Shown here piece after piece: positions 35,203-43,434 of a stretch of DNA of 59,102 nt. Location: contig VGZT01000010.1 in NCBI GenBank assembly GCA_016872495.1, positions 1 through 59,102 on the forward strand. The letters are read 5' to 3'. This DNA is from SAR202 cluster bacterium (GTDB lineage Bacteria > Chloroflexota > Dehalococcoidia > Lucifugimonadales > Lucifugimonadaceae). The notes below the pieces were generated by a model. That model saw nothing but the letters and a program-made list of their open reading frames with translations. It had not been told where the DNA came from and ran no database searches. The position numbers were made by a program, and so were the translations under genes. Numbering within the stretch: the first letter of the stretch is position 1; the number at the start of each line of letters is the position of its first letter.

Positions 35203-35391
35203 ATGAAACTTCGCGGCCTGACCCTGCGAGATAGCGAGGTCGTTGCATCGACCTTCGATGAGTGCCTGATGCAGTTCAGGCCGCACCAGGACACTGCCTC
35301 GCAGCTCCGATGGCAGTTCGAGGGCGACTGGTGCACCGTCTTCGACCGCGTCGGCTGGAGCTCGCAGCAGCGGTCCCCTTACCAGGCATGA
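35203..35391 (+). CDS. Small ORF between larB and larA
   Basis: 62 residues (MKLRGLTLRDSEVVASTFDE at the start, ending RSPYQA), ATG at 35203. Its TGA overlaps the larA ATG in an ATGA arrangement, which would couple larA to it. A shorter frame, MIKVGLVPGGAHSGVR, precedes it. I recognise no family. It could be a leader that controls larA translation, a small Lar accessory, or the tail of a decayed gene. Confidence 0.35.
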   Translation: MKLRGLTLRDSEVVASTFDECLMQFRPHQDTASQLRWQFEGDWCTVFDRVGWSSQQRSPYQA

Positions 35392-36674
35392 AAATCGACC
35401 TTGCCTACGGCACGACCGGTCTCACGGTCGACCTCCCGGAGGCGCGGACGACCGTCGTACGGCCCCGCCCCCAGCGGGCCCACCGCGACCCCATGGGCGC
35501 GCTCCTCGGGGCGCTTCGCCGCCCGATCGGCTCGGCTCCATTGAGAGACCTCGCAACTGGTCGCCCGAACGCGCGGGTCGCGATCTCCGTCTGTGACCTC
35601 ACCCGGGCACAGCCGAGGCAGCTCATGCTCAGGGCGATCTTCGAGGTGCTCGAGGGAGCCGTCCGCCCCGAGAATGTCACGATCCTGATCGCCACCGGAA
35701 CGCACCGCAGCAACACGCCAACCGAGCTCGAGAGCATGCTCGGCGGCGACATCCTTTCCCGCTATCGCGTCATCAATCACGTCGCCCGTGACCGGTCGAC
35801 GCTGGTCGATCTCGGCATCATGGGAAACGGCGTACCTGTGGCGTTGAACCGTGAATGGATGGCCGCGGACCTGCGGATCACGACCGGGTTCGTCGAGCCG
35901 CACTTCTTCGCAGGCTTCAGCGGCGGCCCCAAGATGGTCGCGCCCGGGCTCGCCGGCATCGAAACGGTGCTCACGCTCCATGACGCCCGACGCATCGGAC
36001 ATCCCAAGGCGACCTGGGGTGTGACCGAGGGCAACCCGGTGCACGACGATGTCCGCGCCATCGCGGCGGCAACCGGCGTGAGCTTCGCGCTCGATGTGAC
36101 GCTCAACTCCGGACAAGAGATCACCTCGGCGTTCGGAGGGGAGCTTTTCGCGATGCACAGGGCGGCTTGCGCGGCGGCCCGGGAGGTCGCGATGCAACCG
36201 GTGGACAGGCCGTTCGACGTGGTGATTACGAGCAACTCGGGCTATCCGCTGGACCAGAACCTGTACCAGCTGGTCAAAGGCATGTCGGCCGCCGCGAAGG
36301 TCGTCAGAAAGGACGGCTTGATCCTGTGCGCGGGCGAGTGCCGCGATGGCGTCCCCGACCACGGTTCGTACGCCGAGATACTGCGGTCTCGAAGGTCGCT
36401 CGGCGAGCTGCTCGAGATGATCGAGTCGCCTGGTTACCGCGTGCCTGACCAGTGGCAGGTGCAGGTACAGGCGAAGGTCCAGCGGCACGCCCGGGTGATG
36501 GTGCGGGCAGATGGGGTCACCGGCGACCAGCTAAGGGCAGCCCACCTCACCCCGGCGCGGGACATCCAGGCGGAGGCGGTACAAGCGCTCGAAGCCGCGG
36601 GGCCGGGCGCCACGGCCTGCGTGTTGCCCGAAGGCCCGCAGACGATTCCCTATCTCAAACACGAACAATCATGA
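35388..36674 (+). CDS. larA: LarA, nickel-pincer-dependent racemase/epimerase family
   Basis: 428 residues. LarA-type enzymes interconvert 2-hydroxy acid stereoisomers by a hydride step using the nickel-pincer nucleotide tethered to a Lys. The expected residues are present: H106 (GTHR), H172 and K182 (PHFFAGFSGGPKM), H205 (GHPK), and R73 in DLTRAQP. These positions line up with H108, H174, K184 and H200 of the L. plantarum enzyme. The superfamily also includes racemases of other 2-hydroxy acids, so lactate is only one possibility; neighbouring sugar-acid enzymes favour a larger hydroxy acid. Last gene of the lar operon. Confidence 0.9.
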   Translation: MKIDLAYGTTGLTVDLPEARTTVVRPRPQRAHRDPMGALLGALRRPIGSAPLRDLATGRPNARVAISVCDLTRAQPRQLMLRAIFEVLEGAVRPENVTILIATGTHRSNTPTELESMLGGDILSRYRVINHVARDRSTLVDLGIMGNGVPVALNREWMAADLRITTGFVEPHFFAGFSGGPKMVAPGLAGIETVLTLHDARRIGHPKATWGVTEGNPVHDDVRAIAAATGVSFALDVTLNSGQEITSAFGGELFAMHRAACAAAREVAMQPVDRPFDVVITSNSGYPLDQNLYQLVKGMSAAAKVVRKDGLILCAGECRDGVPDHGSYAEILRSRRSLGELLEMIESPGYRVPDQWQVQVQAKVQRHARVMVRADGVTGDQLRAAHLTPARDIQAEAVQALEAAGPGATACVLPEGPQTIPYLKHEQS

Positions 36675-36833
36675 ACAAGGGGGCCCCCGTCGACCCCGCA
36701 TGGATCGGGCCTCGGGCGCAGCGGCTTCGCCGTCCCGACTCCGCCTGGAAGACGACGGAGTCCAACGACGCCGGTAATGACCCGGCCGGACTCGGTTCTG
36801 CGCCAGTCCCAGGGCCCCTTTCGTGCGGGTTCC

Positions 36834-37934
36834 TCAGACTGCGTACTTCTTGACCGTCGCCGGGTTCAACTGCAGCCCATGGCCCGGCCGGTCGAAGGGC
36901 CTCAGCAAGCCCTTCACGGGCCTCGGGTAATCGACGAACCAGAAATCCAGGGTGTGCTCTGGCCGGCCGAACTCGAGCACCTTGAAGTTCGGCGTTGCCG
37001 CGCCCAGCACGACGTGAAGCTGAGGGAAGCCGTGAGGCGCCACGGGCAGGTTGTAGGCAGCCGCAAAGTGCGCGGTCTTGATCCATTCGGTGACGCCGCC
37101 GACGCGTCCCACGTCCATCTGGGCGATGTCGCAGCCGCCGCGTGAGATCAGCTCCTTGAAGCCAAACTTCGTGTGCTCGAGCTCCCCGCTCGCCACCGGG
37201 ATCGTCGTCGCCTCCCGGATCGCCCGGAGGCCGTCGATGTCCTCCGCCGTGGTCGGCTCCTCGAACCAGCCGACGTTGAACTCTTCGAACGCCTTCGACA
37301 TCCGGACCGCCTGCCGGGACGTGTAGGCCCAGTTGGCGTCGACGTAGATCTCGATGTCGTCACCCACCGCCTTGCGGACCGCTCGGACGCGGGCGATGTC
37401 TTCCCGCTCCGACTGCCCGAAGTCCTTTCCGACCTTCATCTTGATGCGAGGAAAGCCTTCCTCGACGTACCGGGCCATCTCGGCCACGAGCTGTCTTTCG
37501 GTGTAGTGAGTCCAGCCGCCCGAACCGTAGCCGGGCACTTCCTCGCGCATCCCGCCGAGCAGCTTGTGCAGCGGCTTCCCTACCGCCCTCGCCTTCAGGT
37601 CCCACAGAGCGATGTCGACCGCCGCGATGGCCTCGATCGCCACGCCCTTCCGTCCGTACCCGCGCACACGCCAGTACATGTCGTTCCATAGCTTTTCGCT
37701 ATCGAAAGGGTCCTGGCCGATCAGCAGGTCCCTGAAAGCGGTGTCGATTACCGTGCGAGTGGCGGGGACCCCCGAGTTCATGCCCAGTCCTGTCACACCG
37801 TCGTCGGTGCCGATTTCGACGAATAGCTGGCTGCGCCCTTTCGCACCCGGCTTCAGAGGTGGAATTGTGCCGTCCTGCACGTGCGGGGCCTCGGGGTTGC
37901 GGAGCATGAGCGTCGTAACACTGGTGATCTTCAT
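36834..37934 (-). CDS. Mandelate racemase/muconate lactonizing enzyme family protein
   Basis: Third enolase-superfamily enzyme, 366 residues, convergent with larA. K165-x-K167 (IKMKVG), metal ligands D199 (YVDANWAY), E225 (FEEP), E251 (ASGELE), and H301 in APHG. The KxK plus His pattern is the classical mandelate racemase/dehydratase set, capable of taking protons from both faces. All catalytic positions are intact. A substrate such as an aldonic acid is likely, but cannot be named. Confidence 0.88.
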   Translation of the reverse strand: MKITSVTTLMLRNPEAPHVQDGTIPPLKPGAKGRSQLFVEIGTDDGVTGLGMNSGVPATRTVIDTAFRDLLIGQDPFDSEKLWNDMYWRVRGYGRKGVAIEAIAAVDIALWDLKARAVGKPLHKLLGGMREEVPGYGSGGWTHYTERQLVAEMARYVEEGFPRIKMKVGKDFGQSEREDIARVRAVRKAVGDDIEIYVDANWAYTSRQAVRMSKAFEEFNVGWFEEPTTAEDIDGLRAIREATTIPVASGELEHTKFGFKELISRGGCDIAQMDVGRVGGVTEWIKTAHFAAAYNLPVAPHGFPQLHVVLGAATPNFKVLEFGRPEHTLDFWFVDYPRPVKGLLRPFDRPGHGLQLNPATVKKYAV

Positions 37935-37958
37935 GAGTCGATGGCTCTCCTGAGGGCG

Positions 37959-38189
37959 TCATGACACCGCTTCGCCGTAAGCCATAGATCTTAGTCGGAG
38001 CGGCGCGGCCGATCCGACTCCGACTGACGCAACGACCGCGCCTGCGCCGAACAGGGCGCCCGCCCCGGCCCAGGGAACTCGGAATGCCGCCATTCCGAGT
38101 ACGACGCCTGAGATGAGGCCCGCCAGGGATTGCAAGGTCAACACCAGCGCCAGGCCGACGATACTGGTGATCCCGCCTGCGGCTCGCAT
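37959..38189 (-). CDS. Small membrane protein
   Basis: 76 residues with two strongly hydrophobic helices (GLALVLTLQSLAGLISGVVL and WAGAGALFGAGAVVASVGVG). It lies 24 bp upstream of the enolase-type gene on the same strand, so it could be in its operon. GGAAGGGG sits almost directly on the ATG, a poor spacing, so the start is uncertain. No family is recognised. Confidence 0.4.
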   Translation of the reverse strand: MRAAGGITSIVGLALVLTLQSLAGLISGVVLGMAAFRVPWAGAGALFGAGAVVASVGVGSAAPLRLRSMAYGEAVS

Positions 38190-38307
38190 ACCCCTTCCGG
38201 AACGAGGTCAATCGCCGGGGCGGCTACTTGATACACCACGGCGCGTGACGACGTCTTGATGAACCGCCCCGGACTGCTGGTCGGTGCTTATGAGCTCGCC
38301 GTCAATC

Positions 38308-39624
38308 TCAGCTCCAGACGCGGTCGTGAGCGTCGAGCTCGTTCCACTCATCGGTCGGCTCAAAGAAGCCTTGCGGATACACCCCGAAACGCGTCGGCTT
38401 GGTATTGAGGTGCGCCCTGACCGCTTCCTCGTTCAGCTCGATTCCGAGCCCGGGCGCGTCGGGCACCTTCACGTACCCGTCCTGAACCAGCGGGCCCGTC
38501 TGCCCGGCGACGGTAACCAGCTCGTCCCACCACGGATCGTCGACCGAGTGCATTTCGAGCGCCAGGAAGTTATCGATCGCGGCGGCGCAGTGTACGTTGG
38601 CCATGGCGACTACCGGGGACCCGGCCTGGTGTAACGCCACCGCAATTCCGGCCTCGTAGCAGTAGTCCGCGATTCGCTTGGTCTCGAGAATGCCGCCGGA
38701 CGTCGCCAGGTCGGGGTGCGCGATCGAAATGGCCCTCGCTTCAACCAGCGGCTCAAAACCCTTCTTGAGGTAGATGTCCTCACCGGTGCACACCGGCGTC
38801 GTGACCGAATTCTTGAGCTGCTTCCACTGGTCGACGAACTGCCACGGGATCATGTCCTCGTACCAGGCCAGGGTAAAGCGGTCGAGCGCGCGCCCGATGC
38901 GGATGCAGTTCTCCACGCCCATGTGCCCGAAGTGGTCTGACGCGAGCGGAACCTCGTAGCCGACGATCGAGCGGACCGTCTCGACGTACTCGACCATCTT
39001 CGAGATTCCGTAGTCGGTAACCTGCAGGCCCGTGAACGGGTGCATGACAGACGCCGACTCGACGAGCTCGGCCTTGTTCACGACTCCGTCCTTTCCGTTC
39101 GCAGCGATCCACGCGCCGATGTCCATCTTGAGGAACTTGAATCCCCTGGCCATCCTCCCCTTGAGCGCCTTGCCCATCTCCTCGGGGTCCTTGCGCAGCG
39201 GTGTGTCCGAGTAGGCCTTCACCCGGTCGCGGTACTTGCCGCCGACCAGCTGGTACGCGGGTACTCCCCAGGCCTTGCCTGCGAGGTCCATCAGCGCCAT
39301 CTCAACGCCGCACACGCCGCCTGCGAACCGCCCGTGACCTCCGAACTGCTGGATCTTCTTGAAGAGGCGATCGACGTCGCACGGGTTCTCGCCGAGGAGC
39401 CTGCTTTTCAGCATCAGGGCATACCGGGCCGAAGCCCCGTCGCGTACTTCTCCCAGGCCTACGAGGCCCTGGTTCGTGTACAGCTTGATGATTGGCCAGC
39501 GCCAGTTCGCCTTTCCGACGACGGCGATCCGCATGTCGGTGATCTTGAGCTGGCTCGGTCCGGAGTTGGTGTTGATCCGCGCGGTTGTGACGGCGGGCTT
39601 CTGTCTGCGGCGGCTGGTCGGCAA
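38308..39624 (-). CDS. Mandelate racemase/muconate lactonizing enzyme family protein
   Basis: Fourth enolase-superfamily enzyme. The chosen TTG at 39624 follows AGGAG with a 6-base gap and gives 438 residues; the frame stays open upstream only because it enters the RraA-like remnant. Ligands are K166 (LKMDIG), D230 (ASDHFGHMG), E256 (WYEDMIPW), E282 (CTGEDI) and H332 (ALHQAG). The DHFGHM and ALHQAG segments place it in a galactonate-dehydratase-like subgroup different from its neighbours. A 25-residue basic N-terminal extension precedes the usual LKITDMRIAV. Confidence 0.85.
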   Translation of the reverse strand: MPTSRRRQKPAVTTARINTNSGPSQLKITDMRIAVVGKANWRWPIIKLYTNQGLVGLGEVRDGASARYALMLKSRLLGENPCDVDRLFKKIQQFGGHGRFAGGVCGVEMALMDLAGKAWGVPAYQLVGGKYRDRVKAYSDTPLRKDPEEMGKALKGRMARGFKFLKMDIGAWIAANGKDGVVNKAELVESASVMHPFTGLQVTDYGISKMVEYVETVRSIVGYEVPLASDHFGHMGVENCIRIGRALDRFTLAWYEDMIPWQFVDQWKQLKNSVTTPVCTGEDIYLKKGFEPLVEARAISIAHPDLATSGGILETKRIADYCYEAGIAVALHQAGSPVVAMANVHCAAAIDNFLALEMHSVDDPWWDELVTVAGQTGPLVQDGYVKVPDAPGLGIELNEEAVRAHLNTKPTRFGVYPQGFFEPTDEWNELDAHDRVWS

Positions 39625-40321
39625 TTCGATCTCCTGTTTCCTATTCGTGCGGCGCCCCGGGCGGCCCGCCTGCTTCAATCGGTTGGCCTTCCACTGCTCG
39701 AAATCCTTGAGCATGGCGGCGCGGAACCCGCGGCCGGCCTCCCCGGGTGCGTAGACGCCCTCGGAGATTGACGGATTCAACGCCTTCGTGCGCGGCTGTG
39801 ACCCCATGGCCATCGCCGACGTCAACATGGTCGAAATCAACGGCGTCACCGGGACCGCCCAGTGGACCTGCTGACCGGGGGAGGCCTCGCCCGGTCTTCA
39901 TCTCGATCGCCGTCGAAAGGTTGTCGCCGGCGAAGGTCCCGTCCTTGATCTTTCCGAAGATGTCAACCACCAGGACGTCCTCGGTCGTCAGTTCATCGAT
40001 AACCCACGAATTCTGAAAGCCAACCCGCATGTCCTCCTCACCCGGGCGGGCGATGGCTTCGTGGACGTCCGGCCGTCTCGGGACCAACTGGCAGATCACC
40101 GCCCGTCCGGACATTGTCTCCTCAGGATGCAGTGCCGTGAACCCGCCGGCAAGCTGCCACGGGTACCCGTTCCCGCGTGGGTAGCCCCACGCCTCTTCGG
40201 TGGTGACCGGTGCCAGCCTCTTGAGAATGTCGGCCGGCACGAGCGGCCAGCTGTTCGCATCACGCCTGTCATTCCAGGCGCCGGTAATGCTCTGGACCGG
40301 TTCGGGGTGCGTCAGATGCAA
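39625..40321 (-). pseudogene. Broken RraA-like (HMG aldolase / regulator fold) gene
   Basis: The first frame (from 40321) has the RraA-type region DVLVVDIFGKIKDGTFAGDN and LSTAIEMKTGRGL, with an N-terminal extension seen in some members (SWPLVPADILKRLAPV). After about 39880 homology is lost; the family C-terminal signature resumes in another frame as SEGVYAPGEAGRGF and LKDFEQWKANR, ending near 39640. A deletion of the conserved central glycine region plus a frameshift inactivate it. Intact members are ring-cleavage aldolases or RNase E inhibitor-like proteins. Confidence 0.7.
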
Positions 40322-40354
40322 CTCAATCGCTTCCGGTCGTGGGGGAGGTTTCGG

Positions 40355-41254
40355 TCACTTCGGCAGGAGACCAGCTTCCACGAACGCGGCCTTCAACTCG
40401 TTTACCTGGTCGCTCGAGAGCGGCAGCTGGGGGCGCCTGGGTAGCCCGGCCTCGTAGCCGAGGAGGTTGAGCCCGCCCTTCAGCGCTGCGTTGCCCCAGG
40501 ACATTCCGAGGAAGTCGGCGTGCGTTATGCGCTCCTGGAGGGCACGTGCCTTTGCGTAATCCCCGGCCATGCAGAGGCTGATGATTTCATACGCGATGCC
40601 AGGGCCCCAGTTGCCGAAGAACAGGCAGGCGCCCGTCGCACCCAGCATCCCGCCAGGTAGCAGGAGGCTACCGTTGCAGGTCCATAGCTTCGTCTTCTTC
40701 GGAAGCACCGCCGCGATGCGGGCCTCCCACCGGAAATTGAGCGAGATGATGTAGGCGAATACGTTGTCCAGCGCGCAGATGTCCCGGATCTCCTCCGGGG
40801 AAGCGTCGACCGACATCGCCACCTTCGGCTGGTGGATCACGACCACCGGGACCGGGCTTTCCTTCGTGACCGTCTCGAAGTACTTCTGCACCGGCTCGGC
40901 GGGGCCATCCCGACGCGCGGGTGGCGGGATTCGCACCCGCACCATGTCGGCGCCGGCCTGCGCGTACAGGTCCGCCAGCCTGACAGCCTCGGTCGGCGAC
41001 AGCGTGTCGATGCCGGCGATCACGAATCGCTGGCCGCGGTGCGCCTTCGCCACGGTCTTGATCGCGGCGACCTTCTCCGGCTCACCGATGTGGAACTCCT
41101 CGCCGCCGTAGCTGTTGACGACGAACCCCGACAACTTCGTCTTCAACCATCGCTCGACATTGCGCGCCAGCCTGTCGTGGTCGATCGACTCGTCGGGGCG
41201 AAACGGGTTGGGGGTCGGCGCCACGATGATCGGATCGCTACCGGGAACGGGCAT
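40355..41254 (-). CDS. DapA/NAL-family protein lacking catalytic Tyr and Lys
   Basis: 299-residue TIM barrel of the dihydrodipicolinate synthase / N-acetylneuraminate lyase family. It aligns along its full length (IVAPTPNPF, VVNSYGGEEFH, GADMVRVRIPPP), but the strand that normally carries Tyr reads VVVIHQPKV (H141 in place of Tyr), and the strand with the Schiff-base Lys reads FAYIISLN (Ile at the Lys position, about 169). Without the Lys a normal aldol-type imine cannot form. It may be a non-Schiff-base lyase, a hydratase or a sensor; the reading frame is intact and well conserved. Confidence 0.82.
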   Translation of the reverse strand: MPVPGSDPIIVAPTPNPFRPDESIDHDRLARNVERWLKTKLSGFVVNSYGGEEFHIGEPEKVAAIKTVAKAHRGQRFVIAGIDTLSPTEAVRLADLYAQAGADMVRVRIPPPARRDGPAEPVQKYFETVTKESPVPVVVIHQPKVAMSVDASPEEIRDICALDNVFAYIISLNFRWEARIAAVLPKKTKLWTCNGSLLLPGGMLGATGACLFFGNWGPGIAYEIISLCMAGDYAKARALQERITHADFLGMSWGNAALKGGLNLLGYEAGLPRRPQLPLSSDQVNELKAAFVEAGLLPK

Positions 41255-41368
41255 TCGGGTCTCCTGGTTGAAAGCAAGCGGCCGCCACGCGGCCGGAGGG
41301 CGATGCTGATCGTCCGAACAGCCTGGTCGGTCGGGATGTGAATCTCTCGAGGAGCGCGCCGGGCTTCC

Positions 41369-41932
41369 TCAGAACAGCTTCCGGCCGCCCATGGCCTCCA
41401 CCAGCGCCGAGCAGTTCTCCAACGATTGCTGGGCATCGAGGCCCTGGCACAGCATGACTACATTGCCGAATATCACGTAGTCCCAGTACTTGGGGCCTGG
41501 CGCCTGACGGGAGCCGGGGCTGGAGACATCCGTGACCCCGCCGGCAAGCCAGCGGTCGCGCTCACCTTCTTTCCAGCTCTGCGTGTCCTTGCGTGCCTTC
41601 ATGCCCTCGCCCACGCCCTCCTCCGCCAGCGGCTGACCGTCTCGGACGGCCACTTCGTGCGACGGGTACAGCCTGATCTCGTAGTCTTTCCGCGCCGAGG
41701 GATTCGGACCGAAGAACATGAGGTAGGCGGAGGTCGCGCCCCGCAGTCCGGTGACGTCGTACTGCTTGCCCTTCTTTGCGCCGGCCGCGCTTATGTCATC
41801 GAACGTGAAAACGCGTTCAGCAGGGATGACCCTTTCAACCGTGACGACCGTGTCAGCCTTTCCCCCGGAACAGGCGATCGCAAGCGCCGCCAGGCCCGCG
41901 AGAGACAGCACAAGCGCCGCGTGTCCGGTCAT
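41369..41932 (-). CDS. Lipoprotein A of a seven-paralog cluster
   Basis: 187 residues from ATG 41932 behind GGAGG. Signal with lipobox LAIACS, then the shared fold: VFTFDDISAAGAKKGKQYDV, GATSAYLMFFG, a YEIRLYPSHEVAV strand-helix, and a C-terminal YVIFGNVVMLCQG followed after 13 residues by Cys (SLENC). Two C-terminal cysteines conserved across the cluster may pair in a disulfide. It follows lipoprotein B by 29 bp in one operon. No known domain is recognised. Confidence 0.8.
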   Translation of the reverse strand: MTGHAALVLSLAGLAALAIACSGGKADTVVTVERVIPAERVFTFDDISAAGAKKGKQYDVTGLRGATSAYLMFFGPNPSARKDYEIRLYPSHEVAVRDGQPLAEEGVGEGMKARKDTQSWKEGERDRWLAGGVTDVSSPGSRQAPGPKYWDYVIFGNVVMLCQGLDAQQSLENCSALVEAMGGRKLF

Positions 41933-41961
41933 CGTGTCACCTCCGCTGCATCCCGGTCGCC

Positions 41962-42600
41962 TCAAGAAGCCTTCAGCCGGTCGGCGAGCAAGCCGCACCC
42001 CGCCTTCGCGTCGGACGGTTTGGCTTCGCAGAGGATCACAAGGTTGCCGACCACCAAGAACTCCGCGTACGTCGGAACCCTGCGCGGGCAAAACGGCTGG
42101 GGGTCGAAGGCCACCCGGTGGGACTCGCCTGCGGCCGCCAGTGAGGCGACCCGCTCCAGACCACAGCGCTCACTGCCCCCCAGGCCGCCGAATGAGTTCT
42201 CGATCAGGCAGAGCTGGGAATCGCGACCCGGGGAGAGGAGGTAGGGTGCGCGGGGGCTGGGAAAACCGGCGCACTTCGTACGTTCGACTCCCGGGGCGAA
42301 CAGCCCTTCTGCGGTCAGGGCAACCTGTGCCGCCCCCGCTCGTGCGCCTTCGTCCCGGGCTTCCGCAGGGGACCGGTAGACGATGACTGCCACTTCCCTA
42401 CCGTCGAGAAATCCCCACTCGGCGCCGGTCGCCGGGGCGAAATCGGTCTGAAACCCTCCCTTGCTCTTCCAGCCGAGGGATCCCAACGATTCGGCGCTGT
42501 AGGTGCGCTGGGGGCCGGCGGCGGCACCCGGGGCGTCGCCAGAGCACCCGATCAAGACCAGGAAGACCAGGCCGATGCCCGCGACCCATGCCCTCATCAT
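41962..42600 (-). CDS. Lipoprotein B, the most divergent paralog
   Basis: 212 residues. Signal ends LVLIGCSG. It keeps the family frame (YSAESLGSLGWKSKGGF, EWGFLDGREVAVIVYRSPAEA, FLVVGNLVILCEA with GCGLL) but has a long Cys-rich insertion between the central strand and the C-terminal motif (TKCAGF, SQLCLI, SERCGLE, PFCPRR). The extra cysteines suggest additional disulfides or a ligand site. First gene of a two-gene minus-strand operon with A, divergent from C-D-E across a palindrome-rich gap. Confidence 0.75.
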   Translation of the reverse strand: MMRAWVAGIGLVFLVLIGCSGDAPGAAAGPQRTYSAESLGSLGWKSKGGFQTDFAPATGAEWGFLDGREVAVIVYRSPAEARDEGARAGAAQVALTAEGLFAPGVERTKCAGFPSPRAPYLLSPGRDSQLCLIENSFGGLGGSERCGLERVASLAAAGESHRVAFDPQPFCPRRVPTYAEFLVVGNLVILCEAKPSDAKAGCGLLADRLKAS

Positions 42601-42720
42601 GCTGTGCCTCGAGAAAGGAGAAAAAGAGAAATCATGAGGCGAACTTGCGACGCTCGCAAGGGGCGTTGTGAGCTGCTGACGACGGCAGATTGTACTCAGA
42701 TTGTGCTGTGGGCGGAAGAT

Positions 42721-42759
42721 GCATAATTATGCGCGGGCGCAACGGCGCCCACAATTGTG
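42721..42759. promoter_or_regulatory. Palindrome-rich divergent promoter region
   Basis: Between divergent lipoprotein operons lie a perfect 12-bp palindrome GCATAATTATGC (42721-42732), a 6-bp inverted repeat GGGCGC-AACG-GCGCCC (42735-42750) and a perfect 10-bp palindrome CACAATTGTG (42750-42759). On the minus strand TTGTGG and CATAAT occur 17 bases apart around the middle element, a plausible promoter for B-A. These look like operators for one shared regulator. Confidence 0.55.
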
Positions 42760-42821
42760 CGCTGGTGCACGCGTACTTGTGAAACACGCGCAGTGACTTG
42801 ATCTTTCGGAGCAGGATTCGC

Positions 42822-43424
42822 ATGAGACTAACGATCGATTCCGCAATCCATCGTTCGCGGCTGTTGCTTCTTTTGACTGCCGTCGTGGCCGCCCTGGCCG
42901 TCGCCTGTGGCGGCGAGGGCACCACGGCAGTCAACCCGGCTGGTCAGCCCGCCGCATCGGGCACGGACTCTTTTGCTCGGATCCGCCCGGCGCGCGCTTA
43001 CGAGGTCGACGAGGTCATCGCCGCAGGCTTCAAGCGGTCCAAGACTTACGACGTTGCGGAACTCACGGGCGCAAGCGCCGCGCTGTACGGCTTCTATGGC
43101 AGCGATCCTTACAACCGCAAGGAGTACGAGATCCGTTTCTACCCCACCCATGACGACGCCGTGAAGGTTGGATTCCCGGCATCCAAGGAAGCATGGGGAC
43201 CGGATGCCAAGCTATCCGAAGACGATGCAACCTGGAAGGTCGGGCTGACCGAGCGACGGGAGTGCCAGGGCAACGTACGCGGGTCGCATCACGTCGGGAA
43301 ATGCCTGAACCCCAAGTACCTCGACATGGTGGTATACGGCAACATGGTGATCCTCTGCCAGGGCCGGGAGGTCGCGGACTCTCGCCAGAACTGTGAGGAC
43401 CTGCTCAAGGTCCTTCCGAAGTAA
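42822..43424 (+). CDS. Lipoprotein C of the paralog cluster
   Basis: 200 residues from ATG 42822 with AGGA 5 bases upstream. Long signal ending ALAVACGG (lipobox). Core: YEVDEVIAAGFKRSKTYDV, GASAALYGFYGS, EYEIRFYPTHDDAV, then a Cys-containing stretch (RECQGN, GKCLNPKYLDM) and VYGNMVILCQGRE with SRQNC. First of the plus-strand operon C-D-E; D starts 10 bp after its stop. Confidence 0.8.
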   Translation: MRLTIDSAIHRSRLLLLLTAVVAALAVACGGEGTTAVNPAGQPAASGTDSFARIRPARAYEVDEVIAAGFKRSKTYDVAELTGASAALYGFYGSDPYNRKEYEIRFYPTHDDAVKVGFPASKEAWGPDAKLSEDDATWKVGLTERRECQGNVRGSHHVGKCLNPKYLDMVVYGNMVILCQGREVADSRQNCEDLLKVLPK

Positions 43425-43434
43425 GGGTAGCGCG

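Noticed and set aside
38308-39849. Enolase-type enzyme with a 75-residue N-terminal extension
   Set aside because: The extension is the C-terminal relic of an RraA-like gene in the same frame; a strong ribosome site precedes TTG 39624.
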